Source: CAYYFX01 sp964571855
Lineage (GTDB): Bacteria > ARS69
Length of the DNA: 52,869 nt
Assembly (NCBI GenBank): GCA_964571855.1
Contig: CAZNDO010000026.1
Location: 1 to 52,869 of the forward strand
Direction: 5' to 3'
Shown: positions 24,801 through 31,698 of the stretch, piece after piece
How the letters are laid out: the number at the start of each line of letters is the position of its first letter
Position numbering within the stretch: position 1 is the stretch's first letter
Notes under the pieces: model-generated
Told to the model about the DNA's origin: nothing
Databases searched by the model: none
The model's input: only the letters and a program-made list of their open reading frames with translations
Program-made: the position numbers and the translations under genes

Positions 24801-25322
24801 GTCCCGCTCGGCGGCCAGCGCGTGCTCCAGCCACAGGAGGCGGCCCACGGCGTGCGGCATCCCGTCGCGCGCGTTCAGCGAGGCGGCCACCTCGTCGGGG
24901 TGGCGGCAGGTCAGCGCGTACGCCGCGTCGCGCCCCGCGCCGGCCAACAGGTCGCGCCACAGCGGCACGAGCCGGCACAGCCGCGGATCCTTGAACCCCA
25001 CGAGCGGCGCGCCGGCGAAGTCGCGCGCCAGGATGGCGGCCAGTCGCTCCCGGAACGGCGCCACCTCCGGCCGCGCGGTCCACCCCTCGGGCAGCGGACG
25101 CGGATTCCGCCAGGAGCTGCCGAGCGCGGCGAGCAGATCGTCGTGCAGCGCCACGATCTCCTTCGGCTCCCAGTAGCCGGCCTCGTTGTCGGCATTCGCC
25201 GGAAGCAGCGACGGGCCCAGGTCCGCGCCCAGCAGGTTCAGGACGCGAGCCAGGGCCGAGGTGCCGCTGCGGTGCATGCCGAGCACGAGCAACGCGCGGC
25301 GGCGGGTCGGATGGGAGCTCAT
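21846..25322 (-). CDS. Sulfotransferase-like / coiled-coil / GT2-GT2-(GT2-like) multidomain protein
   Basis: 1158 aa. Residues about 9-245 resemble PAPS-dependent sulfotransferases: the 5'-phosphosulfate loop GMHRSGTSAL at 15-24 and a CRHPDEVAASLNARDG segment in the 3'-phosphate-binding position. A charged helical stretch (about 275-315) follows. GT2 domain 1 (about 341-580) opens RVSIVIPLFNQ and carries LLFLNNDVEAKPGWL. GT2 domain 2 (about 625-860) opens VVSIVILARNQ and carries VVLNNDTILTEGWL and NCEDDDYCLRAHQHGWK. Residues about 957-1150 look like a third, degenerate GT2 (VGVVGTEEPGDG, LLVGPDCAVPEEAL). The linker at about 905-950 is Ala/Pro-rich. ATG 25322 has GGAGGA upstream. Likely builds and sulfates a surface glycan. 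Related multi-GT2 proteins occur in polysaccharide loci. Confidence 0.87.
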   Translation of the reverse strand: MSSHPTRRRALLVLGMHRSGTSALARVLNLLGADLGPSLLPANADNEAGYWEPKEIVALHDDLLAALGSSWRNPRPLPEGWTARPEVAPFRERLAAILARDFAGAPLVGFKDPRLCRLVPLWRDLLAGAGRDAAYALTCRHPDEVAASLNARDGMPHAVGRLLWLEHALAAERDTRGERRAFVTYERLLAEPRAETARLAAALDLGDADAAMAAVRSFLDPKLRHQRGAGSSGLPALFTDALRAWQRAAAGEDTDAVFDALRARAAEARALYEPWADALELGRARDEQRLARRSARIAELTARLAEAATARTTGAGGAGGTPASPWLQREGTRVTRMPDALEGHPRVSIVIPLFNQVHLTRKCLEALAANTPDGAYEVILVDNGSRDDTPALLSALSGNVKIVVNERNQGFAVACNQGAALAATPNLLFLNNDVEAKPGWLEPLLARLDEAADVGIAGSKLLFPDGRLQHAGVALLHRNSRTVPLGAFHVHYGEPADFPPANRRMEMQVVTGACLLVRRRAFEDVHGFDDFFWNGYEDVDLCLKVRERGWRVVYEPESVLVHHESMSGPERWSRTRSNETLLSSRWFGRVEPDLVEGTDGSRRLADRTPIREWTARENWAPAPDAVVSIVILARNQLEHTRRCIASLDKHTPEPHELILVDNGSTDGTREYFESLLGRPNVRVVANATNRGFAAGNNQAFSLARGRRIVVLNNDTILTEGWLGGLADVLDAHPEAGIVGPVTNHASGPQVLPDAKYTTLAGMEELAAARAAEHGGRSAAARRLVGFCWIMRREVLDSIGGFDETFGSGNCEDDDYCLRAHQHGWKTRIATGVFVHHTGSRTFAGEGIDYRASIERNFDLFRTKWGMDPAARPDAPYPFDELAAKPRRPRVSLPVLANTHEPRHEARWFQDRAKVAAGAATMAPTAAPAVAATGARSDDATAVPGAAPGGPPSANGGGTVRRLTVGVVGTEEPGDGPRALLERHGHQGPVPRWRTTAELAAALGREGHVLLVGPDCAVPEEALRELMTAAVTVRGLAAVGPVAHAAPAGQRGGSPGVKAADFERVARKRRQRDGGRLADVPHLGAFCLLLDAAAVARAGGLDEGLPLEDALFDLFARLRGARMRVACARGAWVHHPHLDRTEGADYDARTRAGAGVSAR

Positions 25323-25513
25323 GGATCCTCCGGGCTGGCTTCGGGACCCGCCGGTCGCCCGACGGCCCCGGCTGCGGGGTTTGCGCTCGTTCCGGGAACA
25401 TCGGCAAGTTCTTGCGCGACTTGAGCATCCCTGACAATCTGGTGCCCCGCCGCGCCCCGGAGCCCTCCGCCCGTTCCGGGGTTCCAGTGCCGGGCCCTTT
25501 CCGCGGAGTTCCC

Positions 25514-26512
25514 GTGACCGCTTCCCCACGCTCCCCGCGCCGATCCCGCCCCGCCGGACCCGCCCGACCCGCTGGACCCGCCGGCCGTGCCGGCCGGACC
25601 GGCCGCCCGGCAGCGGCGCTGGCCGCGCTCTCCGTCCTGCTCGCCTCCCTCGCCGGCCCGGTCCATGCGCGCGAGGAGAGCCCGATCGTGGTCATCCCCG
25701 AGCCGGAGCGCGCCGGCGTCGCCGACACGGTCCGCACCGCGATGGCGGAGCACGCCGACGTGTCGCGCTTCCCGCTCCCCGCGCTCGACGACCCGCGGAT
25801 GGCGGAGCTCCTCGCCGGCGAGGTCGTGCGCTTCCGGGAGAAGTGGGTCCTCTCGCGCGAAGGCGAGGACGACGAGCAGACCCGGCAGCGCGTGCTCGCG
25901 TTCCGGCTGGTCGGCGCGCCGCGGGAGGACGTGTGGCTCTCCGCGATGGACGGGCACTTCCCCCTCAACGACTCCCTGACCGAGGTCCGACTGGAGGAGA
26001 AGGCGCGCGGCGGGTCCACGTGGTACCAGTACATGGACCTGCCGTGGCCCGTGTCGAACCGGCACTGGATCATCCACCTGTCGAAGAGCGTGGAGGTGTG
26101 CGAGGCCACGCAGGGCCGCGTGTGGGAGCAGACCTGGCGGCTGGAGCCGTCCGGCGATCTCCTGGCCCGCGAGTACGACCGGCAGGGCCGGTTGAAGCCG
26201 ATGAAGTCCGACAAGGTGCGCGGCGCCCGCTACCTCGACGCGAACGACGGCGCGTGGGCGATGTTCGCGCTCCGCGACGATCTCACGCTCGTCGCGTACA
26301 ACCTCACGATCGTCCTGGGCGGCTGGATCCCCGAGGGACTCGCCGCACGCTTCGCGCAGCGCGCCCTGGAGGACCTCATGGACCGGATCGCGGCCAACGC
26401 GGAGAAGATGCCGGAGCACTACGTGGAGGGCCACGAGTCCCTCTTCGCGGGCGACGGGACGCCCATCCCCGTTCGCGCGGCCCCCGCGCCGGGGGAGGAG
26501 ATTTCGCGGTGA
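25514..26512 (+). CDS. Secreted START-domain (SRPBCC) lipid-binding-like protein
   Basis: 332 aa. The start is GTG 25514 with GGAG at 25505-25508. The N-terminus is odd: about 33 Arg/Pro/Gly/Ala-rich residues (including PAGPARPAGPAGRAG) precede a hydrophobic stretch ALAALSVLLASLAGPVHA that ends like a signal-peptidase site. Residues about 105-300 match the START fold, with YQYMDLPWPVSNRHWIIHL (the family's D-L-P-W-P-x-x-x-R-x-W pattern) and a C-terminal helix (LEDLMDRIAANAEKM). START proteins bind lipids or other hydrophobic ligands; a periplasmic location is inferred. It is divergent from the GT2 gene and 32 bp upstream of the next glycosyltransferase. Its role in the polysaccharide locus is not known. 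Confidence 0.82.
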   Translation: MTASPRSPRRSRPAGPARPAGPAGRAGRTGRPAAALAALSVLLASLAGPVHAREESPIVVIPEPERAGVADTVRTAMAEHADVSRFPLPALDDPRMAELLAGEVVRFREKWVLSREGEDDEQTRQRVLAFRLVGAPREDVWLSAMDGHFPLNDSLTEVRLEEKARGGSTWYQYMDLPWPVSNRHWIIHLSKSVEVCEATQGRVWEQTWRLEPSGDLLAREYDRQGRLKPMKSDKVRGARYLDANDGAWAMFALRDDLTLVAYNLTIVLGGWIPEGLAARFAQRALEDLMDRIAANAEKMPEHYVEGHESLFAGDGTPIPVRAAPAPGEEISR

Positions 26513-26544
26513 TCGACCCTTCGTCGGGCCGATAACCGGACCGT

Positions 26545-27732
26545 ATGGTCGCTCCTTCCCCTGCCGCTCCCCCGACGGACGCCCCCGCGCACGCCCCCGG
26601 CGCCGCGCTGCGCCTGCTCGTGCTCAACTACGAGTACCCGCCGCTCGGCGGGGGCGCGAGCCCCGTGACCGCCGCGGTCTGCCGGGAGCTGGCCGCCCGC
26701 GGCCACGCGGTGGACGTGGTCACGATGGCGTACCGCGACCTCCCGCGCGAGGAGACCCACGGGTCGCTCCGTGTCCTTCGCCTGCCGTGCCTGCGCGCGC
26801 ACCGCCATCTCTGCCGTTCGTACGAGCTGGCCACCTGGGTGCTCTCGGCGCTGTTCGCGGTCCCGCGGCTCGTGCGCCGCGAGCGCTACGACCTCGTGCA
26901 CGCGCACTTCTTCCTGCCGTCGGGACTCGTGGCGCGGCTCCTCAAGGCGCGCTTCGGGATCCCGTACGTGGTCACCGCGCACGGATCCGATGTCCCCGGC
27001 TACAACCCGGACCGGTTCCGCGTGCTGCACGTGCTGCTGCGCCCCGTGTGGCGCGCGATCGTGCGCGGCGCCGACCTGGTGATCTCGCCGAGCCGCTCGC
27101 TGTCGCGGCTGATCGGCCGCGCGCTCGGCGCCGAGTACCCGCTGGCGATCGTGCCGAACGGCATCGCGAAGGACTGGATCGCGCCCGGCGGCGCGCGCGA
27201 GCCGCGCATCCTGGTCGTGTGCCGGCTGTTCGAGCGCAAGGGCGTGCAGTACCTGCTGCGCGCCCTCGCGAAGGGACCGCTCACCCACGACATCCACATC
27301 GTGGGCGACGGTCCGCACCGCGAGGCCCTGGAGCGCCTGGCCGCCGGCGCCCCGGACCGGATCACGTTCCACGGCTGGCTGGAGCCGGGGTCGCCCGCGC
27401 TCCTGGACCTGTACCGCACGTCGTCGATCTTCGTGTTCCCGTCCGTCGCGGAGAACTTCCCCATCAGCCTGCTGGAGGCGATGATCGCCGGCACCGCGAT
27501 CGTGGCATCCGACCTCGAGGCGTGCCGCGAGGTCCTCGGCGACGCCGCGGAGTACTTCCCCCCGGAGGACGACGTGGCGTTGCGACGGATCCTGGAGCGC
27601 CTCGCCGCGGATCCCGCCGCGCAGCGCGCCCTGGGCGAGCGCGCCCGGCGGCGCGTGCTGGACCACTTCACCTGGGATCGCGTGGGCCAGCGCTACGAGG
27701 AGCACCTCCGGGCGCACCGCCGGCGGGGTTGA
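26545..27732 (+). CDS. Glycosyltransferase family 4
   Basis: 395 aa. Typical GT4: the N-terminal glycine-rich loop EYPPLGGGASPVTAAVCREL near 30-50, HAHFFLPSG, TAHGSDV, VPNGI, RILVVCRLFERKGVQYLLRA at the start of the C-terminal Rossmann domain, and the donor site IFVFPSVAENFPISLLEAM with the two acidic residues. The N-terminus carries a 20-residue Ala/Pro tail. Cytoplasmic, probably extends a lipid-linked glycan. ATG 26545 has no clear ribosome binding site. It is followed after 2 bp by the pyruvyl transferase start, so they form one transcription unit. Confidence 0.92.
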   Translation: MVAPSPAAPPTDAPAHAPGAALRLLVLNYEYPPLGGGASPVTAAVCRELAARGHAVDVVTMAYRDLPREETHGSLRVLRLPCLRAHRHLCRSYELATWVLSALFAVPRLVRRERYDLVHAHFFLPSGLVARLLKARFGIPYVVTAHGSDVPGYNPDRFRVLHVLLRPVWRAIVRGADLVISPSRSLSRLIGRALGAEYPLAIVPNGIAKDWIAPGGAREPRILVVCRLFERKGVQYLLRALAKGPLTHDIHIVGDGPHREALERLAAGAPDRITFHGWLEPGSPALLDLYRTSSIFVFPSVAENFPISLLEAMIAGTAIVASDLEACREVLGDAAEYFPPEDDVALRRILERLAADPAAQRALGERARRRVLDHFTWDRVGQRYEEHLRAHRRRG

Positions 27733-27734
27733 TC

Positions 27735-28928
27735 GTGAAGTTCCTCGTCCTCGCCGGCGACATCCGCCGCAACTTCGGCGACACCGCGATCGCGCTCGGC
27801 GTGCTCGCGCTGATCCGCGAGGCGGACCCGGACGCGTCCGTCCGCATCGCGGGCCCGCCGCCACTCCTCCCCGGCGGGTTCGAAGGCGTGGAGTTCGTGC
27901 CGGGGAACCTCGCCGCCCTCGCCGCCGCGCGCGACGCGGACCTCGTCGTGTGGGGCGGCGGGCAGCTCCTGGCGGGGAACCGCAGCCGCGCGAAGGTGCC
28001 GCTGTGGGCGGCGCGGATCGAGGCGATGCACCGGCTCGGCGCGCGGATCGCCGGCATCGGCCAGGGCGTGGGCCCGCTGCCCGCGGCCTCGGACCTGCGC
28101 TGGACCGCGCGCGCCGTGTCCCGGACCGCCGGCTTCACGGTGCGGGACGAGGAGTCCGCGCGGTTGCTGCGCGCGGCCGGCGTGCCGGAGCACCGGTTCC
28201 GCGTGGCCGCGGATCCCGCCGTGCTGCTGGCGCCGGCGGACGGCCTCGTGCCCCGCCCGCCCGCTGCGGGTGCGGCGCGGCCGGCGATCGGGATCTCCCC
28301 GCGCTGGACCGCGCACCACCACGCGCGGCGCGTGATGCCGTTCCGGTTCCTGCCGGCGGCCGCGCGCCGGCGCGCCTTCGCCTCCGCCCCGTACCGCGAC
28401 TTCGAGAACGCGCTGATCGCGCTGGCCGACCGGCTCGCGGCCGAACTGGACGTCGACCTCCGGCTGTTCCCCACGTATCGTGCGGCCTGGGAGAGCGACG
28501 AACCGCTGTCCGACGCGGTCGCCGCGCGGGCGCGGAACCCGGAGCGCGTGCGCGTGATCCGTCCCGAGCGGGGAGTGGACGAATTGCTGGCGGGGCTGCG
28601 CGGCGTGGAGTTGCTGCTCGGCATGCCCATGCACGCCACCATCCTCGCCACGACGCAGCACGTCCCCGTGCTGGCGATCCCGTACGAACCGAAGGGCACC
28701 GAGTACCTCCGCGCGCTCGGGATGCCGGGAATGGTCGGCCCGCCGCTCGCGGGCCCGGGCGATGTGGAGGCGGTGGTGCGGCGGGTCCTGGAACAGTGGC
28801 CGGAGCGCGAGCAGGCGCGCGTCGTGCTGGCGGAGCGCGTGGCCGCGCTGCGCGAGCGGGCGCGCGGGTCCGTCGCCGTCCTGCGCGAGGCGCTGGCGGC
28901 GCCGCGACGCGGGAGGCGGATGCCGTGA
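27735..28928 (+). CDS. Polysaccharide pyruvyl transferase family protein
   Basis: 397 aa. The family transfers a pyruvate ketal from phosphoenolpyruvate to sugars of surface polysaccharides. Seen: an N-terminal GDIRRNFGDTAIALGVLALI (the usual N-x-G-D motif), DADLVVWGGGQLL near 60-75, IAGIGQGVGPLP, TVRDEESARLL, GISPRW, and the C-terminal histidine-containing segment LLLGMPMHATILATTQHVPVLAI. Length is typical. The start is GTG 27735, two bases after the GT4 stop. Its TGA overlaps the next GTG (GTGA). Family members are not all pyruvyl transferases, so the exact chemistry is inferred. Confidence 0.87.
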   Translation: MKFLVLAGDIRRNFGDTAIALGVLALIREADPDASVRIAGPPPLLPGGFEGVEFVPGNLAALAAARDADLVVWGGGQLLAGNRSRAKVPLWAARIEAMHRLGARIAGIGQGVGPLPAASDLRWTARAVSRTAGFTVRDEESARLLRAAGVPEHRFRVAADPAVLLAPADGLVPRPPAAGAARPAIGISPRWTAHHHARRVMPFRFLPAAARRRAFASAPYRDFENALIALADRLAAELDVDLRLFPTYRAAWESDEPLSDAVAARARNPERVRVIRPERGVDELLAGLRGVELLLGMPMHATILATTQHVPVLAIPYEPKGTEYLRALGMPGMVGPPLAGPGDVEAVVRRVLEQWPEREQARVVLAERVAALRERARGSVAVLREALAAPRRGRRMP

Positions 28929-30214
28929 ACGCGCTGCGCAGCGCGATCGACCTCGCGCACGGCGGCGCCCTCCGCGGCGCGGACCTCGAGCGGTTCCGGA
29001 TGCGGAAGCTCCGCGCGATGGTGCGGCATGCGAGCGCGCGTGTCCCCTTCTACCGCGAGCTGTACGCGGCGGCCGGCGTGCGCCCCGCGGACCTCGTCCG
29101 GCTGACCGATCTCGCCCGCTTGCCCGTGCTGCGCCGCGAGCACGTGGATGCTTCGCACCTCGTGGCGTGGGACGCCGACCGGTCGGCCTGCGTGACCCGG
29201 CGCACGGGCGGGTCCACGGGACGCCCGCTGGACCTGGTGACGCACCGGGACGACTTCCAGGCGGAGGCGATGCTCTGGCTCCGCACGTGGCGGGCGCTCG
29301 GGATGCGCTGGCGCGACCGGCACGCCGCGCTCAAGGAGCCGGGCGACACGTACCACGAGGGCAAGGATCGCTGGTTCCAGCGCCTCGGCTTCCTGCGCGT
29401 GACGCACTTCGACCTCTACCGCGATCCCGTGGAGCTGGCGAAGGAGATCGTGCCGCTCGCCCCGGACGTGCTTCGCGGGCCGCCCTCCGCGCTGGACGGC
29501 CTCGCCTACGTGGTCGCGCCCGGCCGGCTGCGGCCGCGGCTCGTGTTCACCACGGGCGAGCGCCTGGCCTCGAACGTGCGGGCCCGCCTCCGCCAGGCCT
29601 TCGGCGTGGAACCGCACGACTGCTACGGCGCCACGGAGTGCGGATGCCTCGGGTGGCGCTGCCCGCGCTGCGGCTGCTTCCACGTGAACGCCGACCGCGC
29701 CATCGTGGAGGTCGCGGACGACGACGGCCGGCCCGTGCCGGACGGGGAGTCCGGGAACGTGCTGGTCACCAACCTGTTCTCGCGCGCGATGCCGATCCTG
29801 CGCTACGCGCTCGGCGACCGGGCGCGGCGCGCCGCGCCGGACTGTCCCCACGCGCGCGGGGCCGAGTCCATCGGCGCGCTGGAAGGGCGCACGGTGGAGC
29901 TGATCCGTCTCCCGAACGGACGGATCGCGTCGCCCTACGAGCTGATGCCGGACGATCTGCCCGGCATCCGCGCCTCCGCGGCCGTGCAGGCGGGACCGGA
30001 CGAGCTGCGGATCCTCGTGGTCCCGGACCCGGGGTTCTCGGAGGAGCGGATGCGCCGGTTCTGCGGCGAGGCGGTGGAGTGCCTGGACCGCACCATGCGG
30101 GTCACCTACGAGCTGGTCGACGTGCTGCCCGGCACGCCCGGGGAGCGACTCCGTCGGGTCACCCTCGGTGCGTGGGCCACGTCGCCGGCGCGGACGCCGG
30201 GGGAGGACGCGTGA
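28925..30214 (+). CDS. CapK/PaaK-like adenylate-forming enzyme
   Basis: 429 aa. Resembles phenylacetate-CoA ligase and the capsule-locus CapK family. Seen: RMRKLRAMVRHASARVPFYR near the N-terminus, the P-loop-like TRRTGGSTGRPLDLVTHRDD, FTTGERLASNVRARLRQAFG, the YGATECGCLGWRC adenylate motif, and YALGDRARR further on. A CPRCGCFH pair of cysteines follows the Y-G-A-T-E motif and may bind zinc, as in some PaaK-like proteins. In polysaccharide loci this family is thought to activate an acyl or amino-acid substituent; substrate unknown. The GTG at 28925 overlaps the previous stop (GTGA), and the next gene overlaps its own stop in the same way. Confidence 0.86.
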   Translation: MNALRSAIDLAHGGALRGADLERFRMRKLRAMVRHASARVPFYRELYAAAGVRPADLVRLTDLARLPVLRREHVDASHLVAWDADRSACVTRRTGGSTGRPLDLVTHRDDFQAEAMLWLRTWRALGMRWRDRHAALKEPGDTYHEGKDRWFQRLGFLRVTHFDLYRDPVELAKEIVPLAPDVLRGPPSALDGLAYVVAPGRLRPRLVFTTGERLASNVRARLRQAFGVEPHDCYGATECGCLGWRCPRCGCFHVNADRAIVEVADDDGRPVPDGESGNVLVTNLFSRAMPILRYALGDRARRAAPDCPHARGAESIGALEGRTVELIRLPNGRIASPYELMPDDLPGIRASAAVQAGPDELRILVVPDPGFSEERMRRFCGEAVECLDRTMRVTYELVDVLPGTPGERLRRVTLGAWATSPARTPGEDA

Positions 30215-31674
30215 GCTCCCTCACCGGCGGCGCGGCCCTCCTCGGGTTGCACCAGGCGTTCGCGTTCTTCGCCAGCAGCGTGCTGCAGGTGGCGGCCGCG
30301 CGGTACTTCGGGCCCGAGGTGTACGGCGTCTTCGCGGTCGTGAACTCACTGCTCGCGCTCCTGCTGTTCACCGCGCTCACCGGGGTCCCGCACGCCGTCG
30401 CGTCGTTCACCGCCGCGGAGCCGGAGCACGCGCGCAGCGTCGTGCGCAGCGGGCTGGCGCTGCAGCTCGCGCTGGGCGTCGTCCTCGGGGCGGCGCTCTT
30501 CCTGCTCGCGGAGCCGCTCGCGCGCGCGTTCGGCGATCCGTTCTTCACCGGGATGCTGCGGTGGGCCGCCCTGGCCTTGCCGCTGACGGGCGCCGCCTAC
30601 GTCTGGATCTTCGCGCTGAACGGCCTGCACCGCTTCGGCCGGCAGTCCGCCGCGCTCGTGCTCCTCACGGGCACGAAGGTGGCCGCGGTGATCATCGTGC
30701 TCGCGCTCGGCGGCGGGGCGCACACCGCCATGCAGGCCATCGTGGTCGCGTCGGCGTTCGCGGCGCTCGGCGCGGCGGGGCTCGCGCGCGGGATCCCGGG
30801 CTCGCGCCCGTTCCGCCCGGGCCGGCTCGCGAGCACGGGCCTGCAGCTCGGCGCCACGTACGTGGCGGTCGCGGTGTGGGACCAGTCCGACCTCATGCTC
30901 ATGCGCGCGCTCGGCTCCGACGCCGCGCACGCCGGCTTCCTGGCGGCGGCGTCCGCGGTGGCGGCGGCGCCGGGATCGCTGCTGGCGCCGCTGGCCACCG
31001 CGCTCTTCCCCGCCGTCTCGCGCGCCGCGGCCTCGGGGAACCTCTCCGCCCTGCGCGCCTCCGTGTCCGACGCGGTGGACTTCGCGTACCGGGCGCTCGT
31101 CCCGGTGACCGCGTTCGGCATCGTGTTCGGCGCGGACATCGCGGAGCTGCTGTTCGGCACGGACTACCGCGGCGCCGGACCGGCAGTAGCCGCGCTGCTC
31201 GCCGGCGCGCTGGCGTACGCGCTGTACGAGATCCTGGACACGGTCCTGCGCTCCGGGGGGCGGGCGCGCCTCTCGTGGCGGCTGGCGGCCGCGGCGCTCG
31301 TGGCCCACGTGGCGCTGAGCGTCGTGCTCATCCCGCGCTTCGGCCTGGACGGCGCCGCGTGGACGCGACTCCTGTCGTCCTTCCTGGCGCTCTTCTTGGT
31401 GGCGGTTCCGGCGGCGCGCTGGCTCGGCCTGCGCCCGCGCATCGTCACGATCCTCCGCCCGCTCGTGGCGGCGAGCGTCGCGTTCGCCCCGTTCGCGGTC
31501 CACGACCCGGGCGGCGAGATCGCCGAGCTGTTCTCCGGCGGCATCGGGTTCGTGCTGTACCTCGGCATGATGTGGCTGCTGCGCGGCATCCGGCCGGACG
31601 ACGTCTGGCGCGTCCAGGAGATCGTGGCCACGTTCGCCGCGCTGCAGCGGCCGGGCGGGCGCGGGGGGCGCTGA
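30211..31674 (+). CDS. Wzx-like polysaccharide flippase (MOP superfamily)
   Basis: 487 aa, about 12-14 hydrophobic segments across the whole length. Seen: the N-terminal FASSVLQVAAARYFGPEVYGVFAVV segment that is typical of polysaccharide flippases (R-x-x-G-x-x-x-Y-G), DQSDLMLMRALG in the second half, and a C-terminal FGLDGAAWTRLLSSF. It would move lipid-linked glycan across the inner membrane. The GTG at 30211 overlaps the previous stop (GTGA) and has GGGAGG at 30200-30205. Last gene of the plus-strand polysaccharide unit, convergent with the hydrolase-DedA-ATP-grasp gene 24 bp away. No wzy polymerase or wzz gene is seen in the window. Confidence 0.9.
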   Translation: MSSLTGGAALLGLHQAFAFFASSVLQVAAARYFGPEVYGVFAVVNSLLALLLFTALTGVPHAVASFTAAEPEHARSVVRSGLALQLALGVVLGAALFLLAEPLARAFGDPFFTGMLRWAALALPLTGAAYVWIFALNGLHRFGRQSAALVLLTGTKVAAVIIVLALGGGAHTAMQAIVVASAFAALGAAGLARGIPGSRPFRPGRLASTGLQLGATYVAVAVWDQSDLMLMRALGSDAAHAGFLAAASAVAAAPGSLLAPLATALFPAVSRAAASGNLSALRASVSDAVDFAYRALVPVTAFGIVFGADIAELLFGTDYRGAGPAVAALLAGALAYALYEILDTVLRSGGRARLSWRLAAAALVAHVALSVVLIPRFGLDGAAWTRLLSSFLALFLVAVPAARWLGLRPRIVTILRPLVAASVAFAPFAVHDPGGEIAELFSGGIGFVLYLGMMWLLRGIRPDDVWRVQEIVATFAALQRPGGRGGR

Positions 31675-31686
31675 GCGGCCGGCCGC
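31675..31686. terminator. 12-bp GC palindrome at a convergent junction
   Basis: GCGGCCGGCCGC is a perfect palindrome that starts one base past the flippase stop codon and lies within the 24-bp gap before the convergent gene's stop at 31699. No T-tract; a termination role is inferred from position only. Confidence 0.3.
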
Positions 31687-31698
31687 ACCCGCGTCCGG

